Source: Calliopsis andreniformis (lineage: Eukaryota; Arthropoda; Insecta; Hymenoptera; Andrenidae). From it: a DNA stretch of 64,000 nt. Of this stretch, positions 23,529 to 38,500 are shown piece by piece. Under the pieces are notes generated by a model. The model saw nothing but the letters and a program-made list of their open reading frames with translations. It was not told the DNA's origin and made no database searches. Made by a program: the position numbers and the translations under genes. The stretch covers positions 2,666,001 to 2,730,000 of the forward strand of contig NC_135073.1 of the NCBI RefSeq assembly GCF_051401765.1. Reading direction: 5' to 3'. Each line of letters begins with the position of its first letter. Positions within the stretch are counted from its first letter, which is position 1.

Positions 23529-26500
23529 GTGAGTACTTCGGTTATTAAAAGTTTTCTGCTAGTATTGTCTACTTTTAATTGATATTTCAAGTGTTTCGAG
23601 TTTTGGTCGAACAATATTTTCCTTCCAAATTTTTGCATACAGTGTAGGTATTGTTGATAGGAAGGAAAATAGGAAGTTTAAAATAATAGATTTACGCAGC
23701 TACTTAGGGGATTATGAACGGAAGTACTCTGTAATTAGTATTCCTCAACCTATGGGTCGCATTAAATTTTGAATGGTTCACTCAATTTTATCAAAAGTAA
23801 AACATCAGATACATTAGCTGTTTTGGATTTCATCTCGTATGAGAGTTTAAGGAAATGAGAACATACAATACACTCAAACTTCCTGGATATACATACCTCA
23901 AGTTTTTTATATATATGTGCAGATCTACAATTTTAAGAAAAAGATGAAAAAACCTAAGTAGGTAGTTCATTGTAACACTCAACAGAATCAGAGCAGATCA
24001 TTACAATGTAGCCGCATTCTTGGCTCGCAAACGGTACTGTAGAGAATTCAAAATGTAAATGTAATTACGAATGCAAAGGCCTTGATTATATAATTTATCA
24101 ATATAAACTGCATAACAGTATAAACGTCAAAAGTAAAATAAGCTGCACACTTCACAAATTAGGATTCCAGTTACCACTAAATGTTGACATGTTCATAGTC
24201 AAGCAAAATATTAAGTATTAGCTTTTGCCCGCAGTTTCGCTTGCGTGGATGCCATGGATTGACTGAAACTCTATTAAATATTTTAAAAATAGGGAAGATA
24301 TAGTAAAATCGTGTCTTAAATTTTCACCAGAATAAAGTTTCATACAAGCACTTGACTTACGGATTAATATGAGAGCTTGTTTATGTCAATCTATATCGCC
24401 TTGTAATGTACGATATTTTTTGTTTTCTTGCCTTGTATCAAAATACATTGATTTTCAGACTTCTCAGGTCTAGATAAACCAACATAGTTGACTGTAAGAA
24501 AAGCAATGGGGGATTGGCTGTCATGCGATGCGTGACGCGTGGGTCTATGCTAGGTCCGAGATATTTGCTTTTTCTACATGTATCAATATTCTTTTCTTAG
24601 TGTCACTCGGGAAGAAATAACCTTTTAAACAGTGAAAGAATTTTCCATATCGGTCCAATAATTTCAGAGTTTACCCTGAAAAACCAATGTAACTTGACTC
24701 TTTTATAGAATAGTATACATACAATATTTTAGCATACTGCAAATCTGATAGCAATGCACTCCTATACTTAAATTTTTGTAAACTTTGTAATATTTGTAAT
24801 TGTGTAGCGAAATAAACCTTAAGGGTTTGCAATGCTTAATGAAAAAACAAATTTTTTAATTGGACGAAATGATAGCTACTACCTTGCGCCAAAACAACTA
24901 AAATAGGATTTTTCAAACTCAAAGTATTACGACTGCTTTCCATGTTTGATCCTTTCAAATTTGAATTCTATTGTCACATTGTAAGATTGTTTGCAATAAG
25001 AATGATTTTGCCAGATAACAGCTGGCCATTTTTATAGACTAAGGAGTATCTAAGGGACAACGAACTTGGTATCTGTAGATAAGAGATTCTATAAGAACAT
25101 ACATACTGTATGCTTAGCCGCACCTGTCGTTTTGATCCAATAAATGCTACATCAAACCAAAATGCAGTTCCATTGCAAGTGTTACTTTCCAATATATAAA
25201 TATCATCGTCAATTTCTAATTTATGTAAATTAGTCTAATTAGCAGTTTGAAAGTCTACTACATATACATCTAATAGATTTTGCCATGCAAATTCTAATAT
25301 CAAAGATATCAACAATTAGTTGTCTAGAGTATTCTTTAATTGTATTGTTTCTCATTGCTAAGAGATCTACATACTGGAAATATGTTTGATACCAAAAATT
25401 GCCTTGCACTAAAATAAAAAACAGATAAAATGGTTTTAGCTGCAAGAATAGTTTCGTCATAGATTTCATCAATTAAGCGTTAGTCTTACATTTCTCCATA
25501 ATTAATGTTAAACAACAAAAAATAAAATTAAAGTATTTGTTATAGCTTTTGTAGTAGAAATTATTGTCAAATATGCATAATTTTATTCATGTACATAATA
25601 TACATATAGTGACCCCAATTTACCCTTTTTAAAAATTTTATATCACTAACATTTAGGTCGTGGTACTATTACAAGCTAAATTTGGGTTAAGCAGCAAAAA
25701 AGTTAAGAAACTTTGCTCTCTACAGCATCATATAATTTATTATTAAAAGACGAATAAGTTGATTCAATAAAAAAAGCAAATAATAATAAATGAAGCGGTA
25801 TAAGAAACTAGTCCTGTATTCTACAACGTGTGCAACAGTTAGATCAATATGAAACCTGTTCGCTTGAATTATTTCGAAGGCTTTAAGATCCGTAATTTTT
25901 AAATATATTTAAGAAGTACTTTTCTTCCTCAAAGAGTCAGTGCTCTATAATAAAACCTAGATCCCGAAAATTCATTTTCCATAAATCTGCGACATTAATC
26001 GAAACTATATACTGTTAAAATACATAAAACTAGGAAAACTATCGTGTCCTATTAACAAAAAATGTAAATAAATAAACAGAAATATTTTTCTTAAAATAGG
26101 ACACAATATAGTTTTCGAAATTCTAAAAATGGTCTGTCTCAACTTGAAAACAATTTACTATGCGCACGTTTGTGGAATATCATGATATTTTAAACATAAT
26201 ACTATCAAAACAGAAATATATACAACAATATAAAAAGAAACAGAATATTTGAAATTTAGCATTTCTTTAACTTAATAATGTTTCACATATAGTACAGGAA
26301 TACAAAAAAATGAGTAGGTATACGTGAATAATAGATGTATTTCCTTTTTTGGTTTACCTTATCTCAAGCTTTAAACTTTCATATGCGTAGCAAAATTAAT
26401 TGAGTATGGAAACTTTCTTCATATTAACTTGCTACGCAACTGATTAGTTTCTCTTTCTATATTCTTCGAGAGATTATATGCAAATTGTACGGAAATTCTC

Positions 26501-29500
26501 TCCAAACTTGTAAAATGTATCGGTTGTAGATTGTATCGATTCTCTTTTAATTATAATAATAATAACATGGGACACATATTTATACATATATTAAATTCTG
26601 TGAAGAATATTTCAAGTTTGTCCTTCTTCTTTCATCACATTTTGTCATGATTTTTCTATGACTCTCTATGCCCCCGTTACAAAACTTGTAGAATTAAACG
26701 CTGCAATATATTGTTCTGGTACAGTAACTATTTTTTAAGATTGTATTTTTGAATTATTCATCTTAGTAACGGGCAGCACCCAGACTGAGTTTTCCATTCT
26801 CAATTAGTTCCGTGACTTTCGAAACTATTTTTATGATATCCTTGATTATCGATTTATTGCGCAAGACTTATTTCGCACTATTCTATTGTTCGTTCCTTTC
26901 CTTGTCTCTGTGCAATGCATAGCATTCAGGTTACACGTACTCAATGTAGAATGTACAGCAGTGTGACATTGTTATCTTTTTGCATGATACAAGGAAATAG
27001 CAATTAATTCCTATCTGTCCACTAATTTAATTAATTCTGTACTTCTCTACGCATAAATAACTGGACTAGATATTGTTAAGTTATACAGATTACAAATTCT
27101 CAAACATTTCAGAACACACGAAAGAGAAAATGAAATCGCTACTAAAAGTTATATGTATATTAAATGTACTTTCACTTGGCAATTTATTGTTGAAGATGTT
27201 TTATATGAACATCATTATAAAATGCCAAAATAACTCTTTAATTTCACAAAATACAGTTTGTATAATTTTCGAGAGTCAGAACTTTCGTATTTGCATTTTT
27301 ACTTTCCCGACTGTTATAAATAGACTGCGGATGTTTATGCAGATTTCTATTTTCATACGTAAAATTGGAGAAATCGAACCAAATTGAAGACTTATTTCAC
27401 CTTTCAAGTATTATAAAATGTACTTGCCTTCCTATAATTTCTATATTTTTCTATATTATATAATTCATTTGAATACTTTTACACATTGAAGTTTCTCATA
27501 ATGCATCAAAATCCACAGTCTCGTTACAATACAATAGAGGGAAAAGTATTACTGTTGGTGAAATGTTGACTCTTCTGTTTTCTAAATTTCTTAACGTTTT
27601 AAGGTTCCCTGAGTCCAAAAAAGCCAAGAAACCGACGGGTAAATTCAATATGTTGTATATTGATGTATGTGCGTGCTTGCGTGTGTGTGAGGTGGCGTTT
27701 ATTTTAATTCATATTTCTGGGTTATCGGAATTTTATGAAATTTGGTGTAGTAGTTTCTGTATATGGTACATTGATGCTACTAAAATTTTAAACAATTTGG
27801 TCCAGACGGTGGAAAGATGCAAGCGGATAGGGTAGCATATCTCAAAAGGGGTTGAAGTTACAGAAAATTTTACATAATGCATAATAACGTAGAAGAGCCA
27901 TTGCGCAACTATTAAAGGTATTAAACTAAAAGGAAACTAACAGAAAATGAAACTATTGAAGAATCAATTGCCGATATTACAGTCGCTTTCGACCATATTT
28001 TTGTATTTAAATTATAAATTTTTATTAATGAAACACTTAAAAATGCGAAGCAACGATCAATACCATTTTAAGAAAGATGACATCAAAGATTAGAGAAACG
28101 AAAAAGAAAATATTTGCAAAGAGAATAGTTATATCATTTTAAAGCAGTAAGAAAAGTTTACATTAGAGTATCGAAAAGTTATTTCCTTAATTATACAGAT
28201 ATTTATTGCGTATCTGTATACTTACGATAGATGCGTGTATTTCAAAGGTCGTTTTACATTATACATACACACAGAGTGTCCTATCTAACTTTATCACTTG
28301 GAATAATTCACTTGTTTTTGGTAATAGCAAAAAATGTTTCAGACATAAATTTTAGACGTAAATAGTTCTTGTTGTATGTGAACGTGTGAAGCATATTTAA
28401 AGTTCAACTTTGTTCTTTTTTTTAAATGGAAACATATTTTTTTTAATACATTAATTGATCCAGCTGGATCGATATATACATGTACTTCCCACAAGAAAGT
28501 GTTTACTTATTTATACCGAAAAATTATTACTTTTGAAAATATTTACATTTATATGTTATTTCTACTCGCCACTTATTACTTGAGTTGAACAAGAATTCAA
28601 AGTTGTTTATTTTGAAAATCTTTTAATTCTTTTTAAATCAAAATTTGTGTTTATACTTATTATAGGTTTTAAGATATTTAAGATATTGTTACCGCCCCGG
28701 TGTTACACCTATTCTCGATCTCTACGAGAGTGTAGGTTTCCTTTCACAATTTCTTTATGGGTTTTTTAATCAGAAACAGAGTCTCTGTAGAAATCTACTC
28801 TTTTATTAACGATACAAATGAGTTTTCATGATATTTTCAAAAAGAAATTAGTGTTAAAGTCAGACACCTTCTGATTCGTTAATTAAGTTCGAACTTGCCT
28901 TGTTTCGTGACTTAGAGTCTCACTTGTGTTTCCTTCGATGGTAGCGTGAATATCTATGCTCTGACCAAGCTTAACGGATCTTGCCTCGGCATCTTCTGAC
29001 GTCTAAATGAAGTTTCGAAGAATTGCTTTGTAAGATAGATCTGGAGAATGAGAAAAGTAAAACATGGAGCAACATTTTATCACAACTTCAAAAATTATAC
29101 ATTCAACTTCTCATTTTTCTGGTTTCTGAGATAGCAAGCGACATCCCACGTTGATAGCACCAGCTTCCTCAGCAAATATTGTTACCTGGTTTGGATTACC
29201 ACTAAACGCAGCAATGTTCCTCTGCACCCATTTCAGAACTAGTGCCTGATCCTTCAAACCTTGGTTATCACCTGCGTTTGGCATCCCTAACGTAAGGAAT
29301 TGTGCATAAAAAATGCAACCATTCTCTGCATGTGGATTCTAATGGGTCTACTATAACACTCGTCATGTTATCTAACATCTCAAAGTGATATTGTATTACA
29401 ACAAGAACAACATTTTTCATTATAACGTTATGATCGTAAAACTGTTTTTTTTGTGTCCTAATATAGAACTATTTTATCTTTTATCCGAAAATTTACTGTT

Positions 29501-32500
29501 TTCAGTGTTGTGTTTGTGGCGTTCATCCGTCGTAAGTCAAGTAGATAGAACCATATTTAAGATGCTGTAGCTGCTGTATACAGGGTGGAACAAGTATACA
29601 TTTAAACATTATAGCAGTTGGTAGGGTACTCCAGTTGGGTTTGTTTAATTAGGGATGATCTAAGTCAATAGACTCTTTCAAGTGTTTGTCTCACCAATAG
29701 GCGTGAGCTGCTCTTCATTCCAAAACATAACGCTAACATTAAGGCATTATTTTTGCAAAATGAAACAGATTGGATTCTATGTTATGAAACATTTTGCGAT
29801 CAAATGGAAATACCCCACTTTCCCTTAAAATATTGAAACGTGTATTTATTACATCTTGCATTACTGTTCTACTGGTGCAATACAAGGAATGCTCACAATA
29901 GAGGAATGTATATACAAGTATAGGCAAGCATTTTCAAGTTCAAGTATGGGCAATCCTGCTGCTCAAAATTGCCAAAGGCACATCGTGGCATCGAGTCGAG
30001 GCCATACTGGCGGTTCTTTGATAGTTTTGGTGGCTCAGGGTCCTGCGTTGTGCAAAGAGGGAATAGAAAGTTACAGAATGAAATCTACTAAATAGTAGAA
30101 AGCTACTAATTCTGGAATGGATCGCAACTAATTCTTAACCTCTATAACATGAAACTTCGTTTTGTATTTATATTGTAGGATGGACGTGAATGTACTTTGT
30201 GACCCAATCATGTGTGCATAATAGAAAATAAATTGATGTGAAACTAACATTTGAAACTAAATGACAAACACCGTTTATAAAAATATAAGACGTGCTATAT
30301 GTTCAGGATATCTATGAATTCTTCGAAGTAACAAATAGGACTCTTCCGCCTTTTCCACGATGCTTTTTCACAAAGGATCCTCGTAGAACAATACGTGTTA
30401 CTTTTTTTGAATGTTTCAAGGACGACAACGACGTATTGACACGCTTACCCTACATTTGGTTAGCATTGTCAGTATTTGCTGGTGAAAACGGTGCAAAGCC
30501 AGAGAAATCATTCGAATCTATTACAATATTATTTGCTTCTTTTGAATAATTTTAAGCGTTAAATTGAATACATAACTTCTATGTACATGAAAATTATCTT
30601 GAACCTCAAGTTGACCACGGGTGGTGGTTCATAAGGAATATTCGTGAAATGAAGTATACTCATTGTCAGTATTTTGGTTTGCAGCAACTGTTTTACTTTG
30701 AACGAAATCCTTGTCTGTTTCTACAATACCAGTTACCATCGCACAGTGTGCTGTTATCAAGAAGACGAAAAGGACAAGGAGTGTATGTTTCATTCTGACG
30801 CTTTTACTAGCAAATTTAGCGACCTTGAATACAATTCTGCAACTCGCTTGTGGATATATGTATATCTATATGTATGTATATGTACATGTGTACATGTACG
30901 ATGTCTGTGCATTAAGTATACCAAACTGCATACGTTTCAGTTAGAAATGTATTATTTCGTACAATTTGCATTCTATTCTATGTTAAACTAAAAAGCTTCC
31001 AATAAGCGTAGAATCAATTGTAATTAGTGTAACAAAAATTGACATTTAGTTGCCAAGAAGAAAACAGACTGACGTAGAAGGATATATAATATAGTATTAC
31101 GAAGATAATGCTTCTACTAGATAAAGAAAAAGAACAATAAACAGATAGCACAAAAGTATTATTATTATTATAATTATTGCTTTTTTCCATACTATACAAG
31201 TGTATATTGCAAGATGATAAGAAAAATTCGTAGATGCATGGTCTAAACCTGAACCTTTATCAGGCGAAAGAAATCTCTATACATATAGCGTTGTTTTGAT
31301 CAATTTTATTGGCACGATTGAAATTACAAACTACGTCTTATAATCTAATTATAAAAAAATATCAAGAATGGAAACGCTATTCAGCTCCATGATCAATAAT
31401 ACGTTAGGAAAGGTATTAATAAAATTCGTGACATAAAGATTGAAAACAGACATTAATATTAGGTAATCAAGAAATTTCTGTAGCTTTTGAAGCTAAAATA
31501 TTGCTTATATTATAATAAAACCTATGAGTTATATAAAAATGAAATTTTTAAACAGTCTTCTTCTCGGGGAAGGGCGGTTTATTGTGAATTGGGAAATACC
31601 TACAGGCGATTTTACTGTAACTTTAAGAACGACATAACTTTTTTATTGATCTGATATATCATAAATAACCCATGTAATTGAATTCATTATTTTTTTTAAT
31701 TACATGTTTAACTATTCGATGGCCATTTCTTTTTTAGTACGTAATAAAATACTATAAGTTTCTGCAAGGTTTCAATATTTTAATCATTTTAAAATATTCG
31801 AAAATTGTACATTTGGATATCTTTTATTGTTCTTTAATATGATATAAATTCTCTAATAAGATTCTGTAATATGATTAAATCAATTTAAACTAACAGCAGT
31901 TCATATAAGAACTGAAACTAGTAAGCCTCGTTTACCCAATGGTCGGTTAACATTATCAAGTGAGAGGTTCGTGGCATTTGTTGAAATATTTGAACTGGTT
32001 CAGCCAGTTGGAGAAAATGGATTGAGTTTCAAATTATTTCTACACTATTCTTCCATGAACTACGAAAATCTGGTTTGTAATCCACTTTTCATAGAGAAAG
32101 CGATACACGGTAAAGGTGTTTCGTCAAAGATCGTAACTATTTGTCTAACTTTTTCGATAAACAAGGAAGTAACGGTTCATTTAGTTTGATTTCACATTAT
32201 GCTACTAAAGATACATTTACATTAAACAAATTTTGGTCAGATAAATAATCGGATTGATCAATCTGAAATTAATCAAAGTTGTCCATGTAAACACAATTTG
32301 AACTAAGATGAAACGACAATTTTGATCGACATTAGATTGATTAACTAGGTTGCCTAATCAAAAGTTGCCTAATGCAAACATAGCTTTACTATTACATTTT
32401 TATTTAAGTCAAAACTTATATAAATGTTTCTTTTACGTTCGTTTTCGGTGGTGAAACATTTAACAAGAATTTTAATATTGTTTATACGTCATAAAAGTGC

Positions 32501-35500
32501 TTAAATTGAAAACTTGGCATTTTACCTTGGAAACAGATCAGTGTTTATCCATGATTTATTAGTCAGAATGTACTTCTACAAAAAAGGTATTTTGAATTTT
32601 GAAATATCTTAAATATCTGAATTTCCAGATTGTAAAGTATGTTCATATAGAGTATTCCAGAACGAGTGATATAGGCGGGAAAGAAGTAATTCTACATGAC
32701 GAAATAAATTGTAAATGTGGAATAAACTTTTTTAAATCATGCTTCATTTTCAAGAAAATTGACTTTGAAGGGAGAATGTTTCTAGCGTACCGTAGAGTCT
32801 AGAGACAACCAGTGGTCAGACCGAGAGTGCTTGCCGTACCCCGTGTACCATTTAAGCATCTAAAACTGTACTTCCGTATGCTTGTATTCACGTATAAAAT
32901 CAATAAATTTTATGCTATATTTACGATTTACTTCTTCATGTAGAATTACTCCCTTTTTCCGCTTGTACCATCAGCTTTGGGACATTCTGTATAACTATAT
33001 ACATATAATATTTTATACTGCAAAAATGTACAAAAATTATTCGTTTAACGTTTAAAATTATTTGCAAAAAGATGAGTTGTATACTCTTCATATTCCTCAA
33101 AATATTTAAAGCATGTGTTGAATAATATTCAATTGGTATACACATATTTTCTAAATTTTTGTTGTTTTTGTAATTTAACAACTCTGGCAAAATAGAAAAT
33201 TAATTAGAGGAAACAAACAACTTGTTCATAAACACTTTGGAATTACTTTGATGTATAAAATCGATTTTAAATGTGTATGTATAATGTTCTACATTTTTCC
33301 TATAGTATTGTATATTGAATATGAACAAAATGAAAAATAAGATTGTTATAAGAAAAGAAAAAAGAAACTAAGAAGCATCAAGACAAGCATCTATTTTTGG
33401 AAAATGAACTATAAATTGATAGAACAGAACTGTTTTATTACTGTAGGAGACTATATGCATATCACTTTATACAAATATTCAAGAACATAATTTGGAAAAC
33501 CTATAGTAAATATACGTGTACTTCATAATTTGTAAATTTTATTCTTTTTAGAAATGGAATATTTTTATACCCATTGATAGGTATAGTACTTTTAGAGTAT
33601 TTTTATATCTATTTATAGATATTTATAGGTATAAAAATACCTATTAACAAGTTTTGATTGAAAACTGCAACTATTTGTTTATCTCAATTGCAATTATTCT
33701 ACTCATTTTTATTTCCCATAGTCTTAGAGCTTTGAAGTTTAAGTTATGATAATGTAAAGGCTGCAATTGTATCTACGTTAGCGTTAAAGAGATTGCCCAG
33801 CAAAAGGCTGACTACTGTCCGATCTTCGACGTTTCAGTCTCTATAGAATTATTAATTAATAATTTATGATTACCCATTTATATCCTCATAGTTCGCTCTG
33901 TATCCAAAAATACATTTTCTAACTTTTTGTACCACTTATTCGAATTCTTACATATTATTTTTTTATACATTATGTATACTATGAATATTATACAAATATA
34001 TTCATTATAATATATACAAGTATACATGCAAGTTACGTTTGAAGGAAAAAATCATTTGTCAATATTAAGATAAACGCTATTTTTATGTATTTATGGTAGT
34101 GAAATCATTCATTTTATCAAAGTTAAAGTAATACGTCTACATCTATAAATAAGAAAAGAAAATAATGCCTTTTGCATTCGTATCCTGGTGTTGTCAGTCT
34201 ATGGATATAAAAAATGATTTAACATCGAGACTGTCGCCGATATAATTTTACGTAATTTAAAAATATTTAGTTAGGTGTTGTTGACATAATTTATCTCGTT
34301 TGAAAATTTGTAAGCACAGAATCATACAAGAAACTATTTCAAAAAAAGGGACTATACAATACTTCAACATATTATAGGTATAATTATATCCAACATATAC
34401 TATCGAAATTCAATTTGTTGCTAATGACCTTTATACAACGACGACGTCTATACAATGTAAAACACCCAAGAAGAGAAAAAGGGGAAAATAGTCGTCTTTA
34501 GTGTAAAATCAAATAATGTAGTAATGTAGTTCCCAGAAAAATGCATTTAACGTTTCAGGTGTCCATTGTAAATACAACGCCACTTAAACTTCTGCTTTAA
34601 TCACCATATTTTTCTCATTATTACCGAGAGTTTTTCTAGTACTTAAAACATCGAGGGCCTCATCGAGGGCGACCCGAAAGATAAATTGTTTGTACCCTAT
34701 TCCCTTAAAATCCAGTCTAAAATAAAATTCCTTCTAGCCAGAAAGTCAAATAATGTCACTGGATCAACCTTGGTGATTCTCTTTTAGTTGATGCTAATCT
34801 GTCCTTGTTCGGACGCTGGGTGGTGGTGGTTAACGCAGCATTCCTTATTGAAGCATTGCCTTTTAAGAAAGTGGGGCCTCCAGCTCTCTTGCGAGATTAA
34901 TTTTTGAAGTCGCTAGAATGTAGCTATTTAAAAAAAATTAATTTTTATGGCTGTTTCAGATACACGTGAGTCGCCCACCTTGATTCCTTATCCATCATGG
35001 GAAGCACACCGTTATAAAGCAGGAAGTGTACCAGAAATAATATCAACCTTCAGAATCCGTGTAGATCGGTGCGACAGACTCTGGGTCCTTGATACAGGAT
35101 TCACTGACATTTTAGACAGCCCAGAGCAGCAAGCACCGCCAGCGTTGATTGTTTACGATTTAAAGAACGATCAAATGTTACGGAAGTTCGTTATTCCAGA
35201 AGAACAGAGAACAGCTGATTCGCTTTTCGCAAACATCGCCGTTGAGGATTATTCTTGCGAGGATACTTACGCTTACTTGGGTGACCTGGGTGGCCCGGGG
35301 CTCGTAGTTTACTCATGGAAGATGAGTAAATCATGGCTCGTGAAGCACCACTTTTTCCATCCTGATCCTCAAGTTAGTATTTTGTCTGCTATGATAGGAG
35401 AATAGGTGCAGGTGTGTTGCAAATTTGTGTTTGGTAGTCTTACTTAACCAGGAAAGCATCCTAAATACAGGGTGTTCCTATTTCTTTTCACAAAATAATG

Positions 35501-38500
35501 ACAGCGTATTCTATCATACAAGCAGATAGAAATAAGAAAAGAATATTATATAAACAAGGCTCAAAAATGGTTTATTAAAAAAATTAGAAAAAAATACGAA
35601 ATGACACTGGACTAGTTTTCTTTCGATTCAGAGTACACTATAAGAACAGATTCATTAATTTTGTACGTCTAATTATTAAATATCACTAGCTTTTCTTATG
35701 CTATATTGAATGAAAACCAATCCGTTGTTATTTTGTATTTTTATTATAATAATATGTTTAAATGACATTGTTCTTTTATTCTTACTTGTAGAAAGTTTTC
35801 TGACACATTAATTTACACTTCAATTCAGTTTCGTTTTTATCTTTTCTTCTTTTTGAAAAATGGTGACACCCTGTATAATGCTGCATGGATGTTAAAATTT
35901 CTTTCAATAAGAAATTTAAGTACATAAATTTACTTTTTCTACATATACCTACTGTTAAGACAATACATGTTAAGAGTCATGACAGAGTCTTTCCGTGTTT
36001 ATACATTGTTTAACACTCATTTCTTATGTGTTTCTGTGGGTTTACAAATCTTAGTAAGTCTACTAAAAAATTTCTGCGTGGCTTATCTTCTTGAAAACTT
36101 TAAAGATTTATAAATTTTCCCATATCTACATAATCAAATATTGAAGTCTTTAAAGCTATTGAGAAGATAAAGTCCACAAAGCATGTTTAATTGTGAGTAT
36201 TAATTAAACTATGTGTTCTCGAAACGTATATGGCTTAATGAGTTCTACAAACTTCTAAAGATAGTAAAAAGTGAGTGTTATACTTGGTGAGTTCTTTTCG
36301 CAAGAGAATTATCCTTGCAACGAAAACAATAAGTGTTTGTTCACGGGTCCTGGGAGTGGATTACTGCAACCTTAATAAGTTTATGTTTGGAAAACATTGG
36401 CTCTTCGTATGATATATGGTGGTAGTATCTATTATTTACATTAGAACTACCGAGACTGATGTAGGTCCAATTTTTGTTGAAAAGTTCCAAAATTAGAGTT
36501 TCTTGACAAAGTTTTTAAATCACAAAAATAATGTTTATTTATATATTTTCCTATATTAAGTATTAATAAAAAAGACGCAATAATTCTAAAGAGTAAAATG
36601 TTCGTAAAAATAAGCATATGAGTTATGTTAGCTCTTCTGGTAGTTCTGGTGTTAATATGATGATATCTATTAATTGTTTAATTAGTGAATTGCTGCGATT
36701 CATTGTCAAATATTTTTACCTGAATTTTTAAAATTCAGTTTAATCAATAATTCAATATTAATAGGCAGTACAGTTCTGATATTTCTATACAATAATTGGA
36801 AAATAGAAATGATCCACAGATTGTACTCCAAAGAATTAAAAACAAAGCTGTAGTTGCAAATTTTGTTGTTCTTAATTTCCATATTATATTGCTAAACCTG
36901 TTAGGTTTAACATTTTTTCGTAAATTTTTATTTTCTTATATCTGATTATCTTCTTTATAATATAATAATATGTCGAGGTTACGTTTTAATTGGTTAGAGA
37001 ATGATCAATACAAAAAATGACTGTGAAAGTACGTGGTAACTACGTGGTAAAATCAGACAAAGATGAAAATAGATGAAATTGTACTTTAGATTTTGTTTTC
37101 GAGCTAATAATTCTTGAGAAAATCCATAAATATGCGTGAAATGTATCAGACTTGGAACTCATTCTACTAACTTCGCTGTTTTTGATCTAACTAATGCAGT
37201 AGAATAAGTCCCAAGTCAGACACATTTCAAGCGAATTTTAGGTCGTTTTTGTAACAATTAATAACTCTGAGGACGAAGTTCCAAATACAATTTCGTTATT
37301 CTTGATTTTCCTCCTATTTTAACGTGTAGAATTACCAGATTGACTTCTAAAAATTTCTGATACTTATTGTCGAACTCCCTTATAAGTAAAGTTTAGCATA
37401 CTGCTGTATCTGCAAATGTAGTCAAACCTTGAGACTGATTATGATTATGTAGCGAATATAGAACCTGTTCATATTTCGAGACATTTTGCATTATCTTGGT
37501 ATTCTTAGTAATACTTAGAAGTAAATTATCTATAATATATAAAATTCTAAAAATCCTATACTTAGAATTCTCTTCAACAGGGTGGAGAGTTTAATGTGTC
37601 TGGGATATCATTCCAATGGACTGATGGATTATTTGGTATGGCCCTTGCACCCAAAGGTGATGGATATAGTACCTTGTATTTCCATCCACTTTCGAGCAGC
37701 ATGGAGTTTTCAGTCAGTACTGAGCTACTTAGAGACCCTGAACGTGCTACATCTCCAGGTAAGTGTCATTAAAATTTACTTTATTATCTAAAGTTTTTGG
37801 GATAATCAGAAATTATCTTATAAAGCTTGTGGTTTTACAAGAGTTTACTTTTGATATCTATTAGTATTTTACATTTTAATGTTCCTACCGGTACTTATAC
37901 ATTTGGAAATACGATACCCCGATATTTTTGATAACATTAAAGAAACATTAGAATAGCAAACAAGTCCACGATAAATTGTAGTTTATTGTTTTTCATGTTC
38001 GAAAAGGTCTACGAATGAAAGTAAAAGATTTTAATTAATCAATATCTGTAAACATGCAGACATAAACGTTTTCATTATTTTAGTGTGAAAAATTAATCTT
38101 AACAAGTATTCCATAGTCTTTTAACACTTTAGCGCTTAATATTAATTAAAACGCAGTATTTAAAACGATTTATTTGTTAAATCTTAGTTTGTTCCATATT
38201 AAAGAAATATCTTCATAATAATAAGTCTTCTAAGGAAATAAATATAATCTCAATCGATGTTTTTTACATACAGTATATGATACAAATGAAATTCTGTTAT
38301 ATAGCTTGTTAATATCGTTGTGTAAAGTAATTTCTCGTATTTTAGAAAACTATCATGAATTTCGTACTCTTGGATCTCGTGAATACAATGGCCAAAGCAG
38401 CGTCAGTTTTCTAGACCCAGATACTGGAGTTCTATTTTATGCATTAACCAACTTGAATGCAATTGCTTGTTGGAAGCCTCAAGACACATTTACTATTCAA

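Larger units (their letters stand above)
23529..34959 (+). other. 11.4-kb first coding intron of the Yellow-family gene
   Basis: A long intron with GT-AG ends. It contains, as listed separately, a non-LTR tail, a dispersed repeat at 27570, a minus-strand esterase relic with an adjacent secreted ORF, and other repeats. The size suggests that it may hold enhancers, but none is identifiable by eye. Confidence 0.7.

Noticed and set aside
28684..29040. Solo LTR call
   Set aside because: The tgttaccgccccgg start is suggestive, but no matching second LTR, target duplication or primer-binding site was found, so it is listed only as a low-confidence repeat.
30292..30549. 85-codon + strand ORF
   Set aside because: The minus strand here aligns with the carboxylesterase N-terminal region, so the + strand frame is its shadow.
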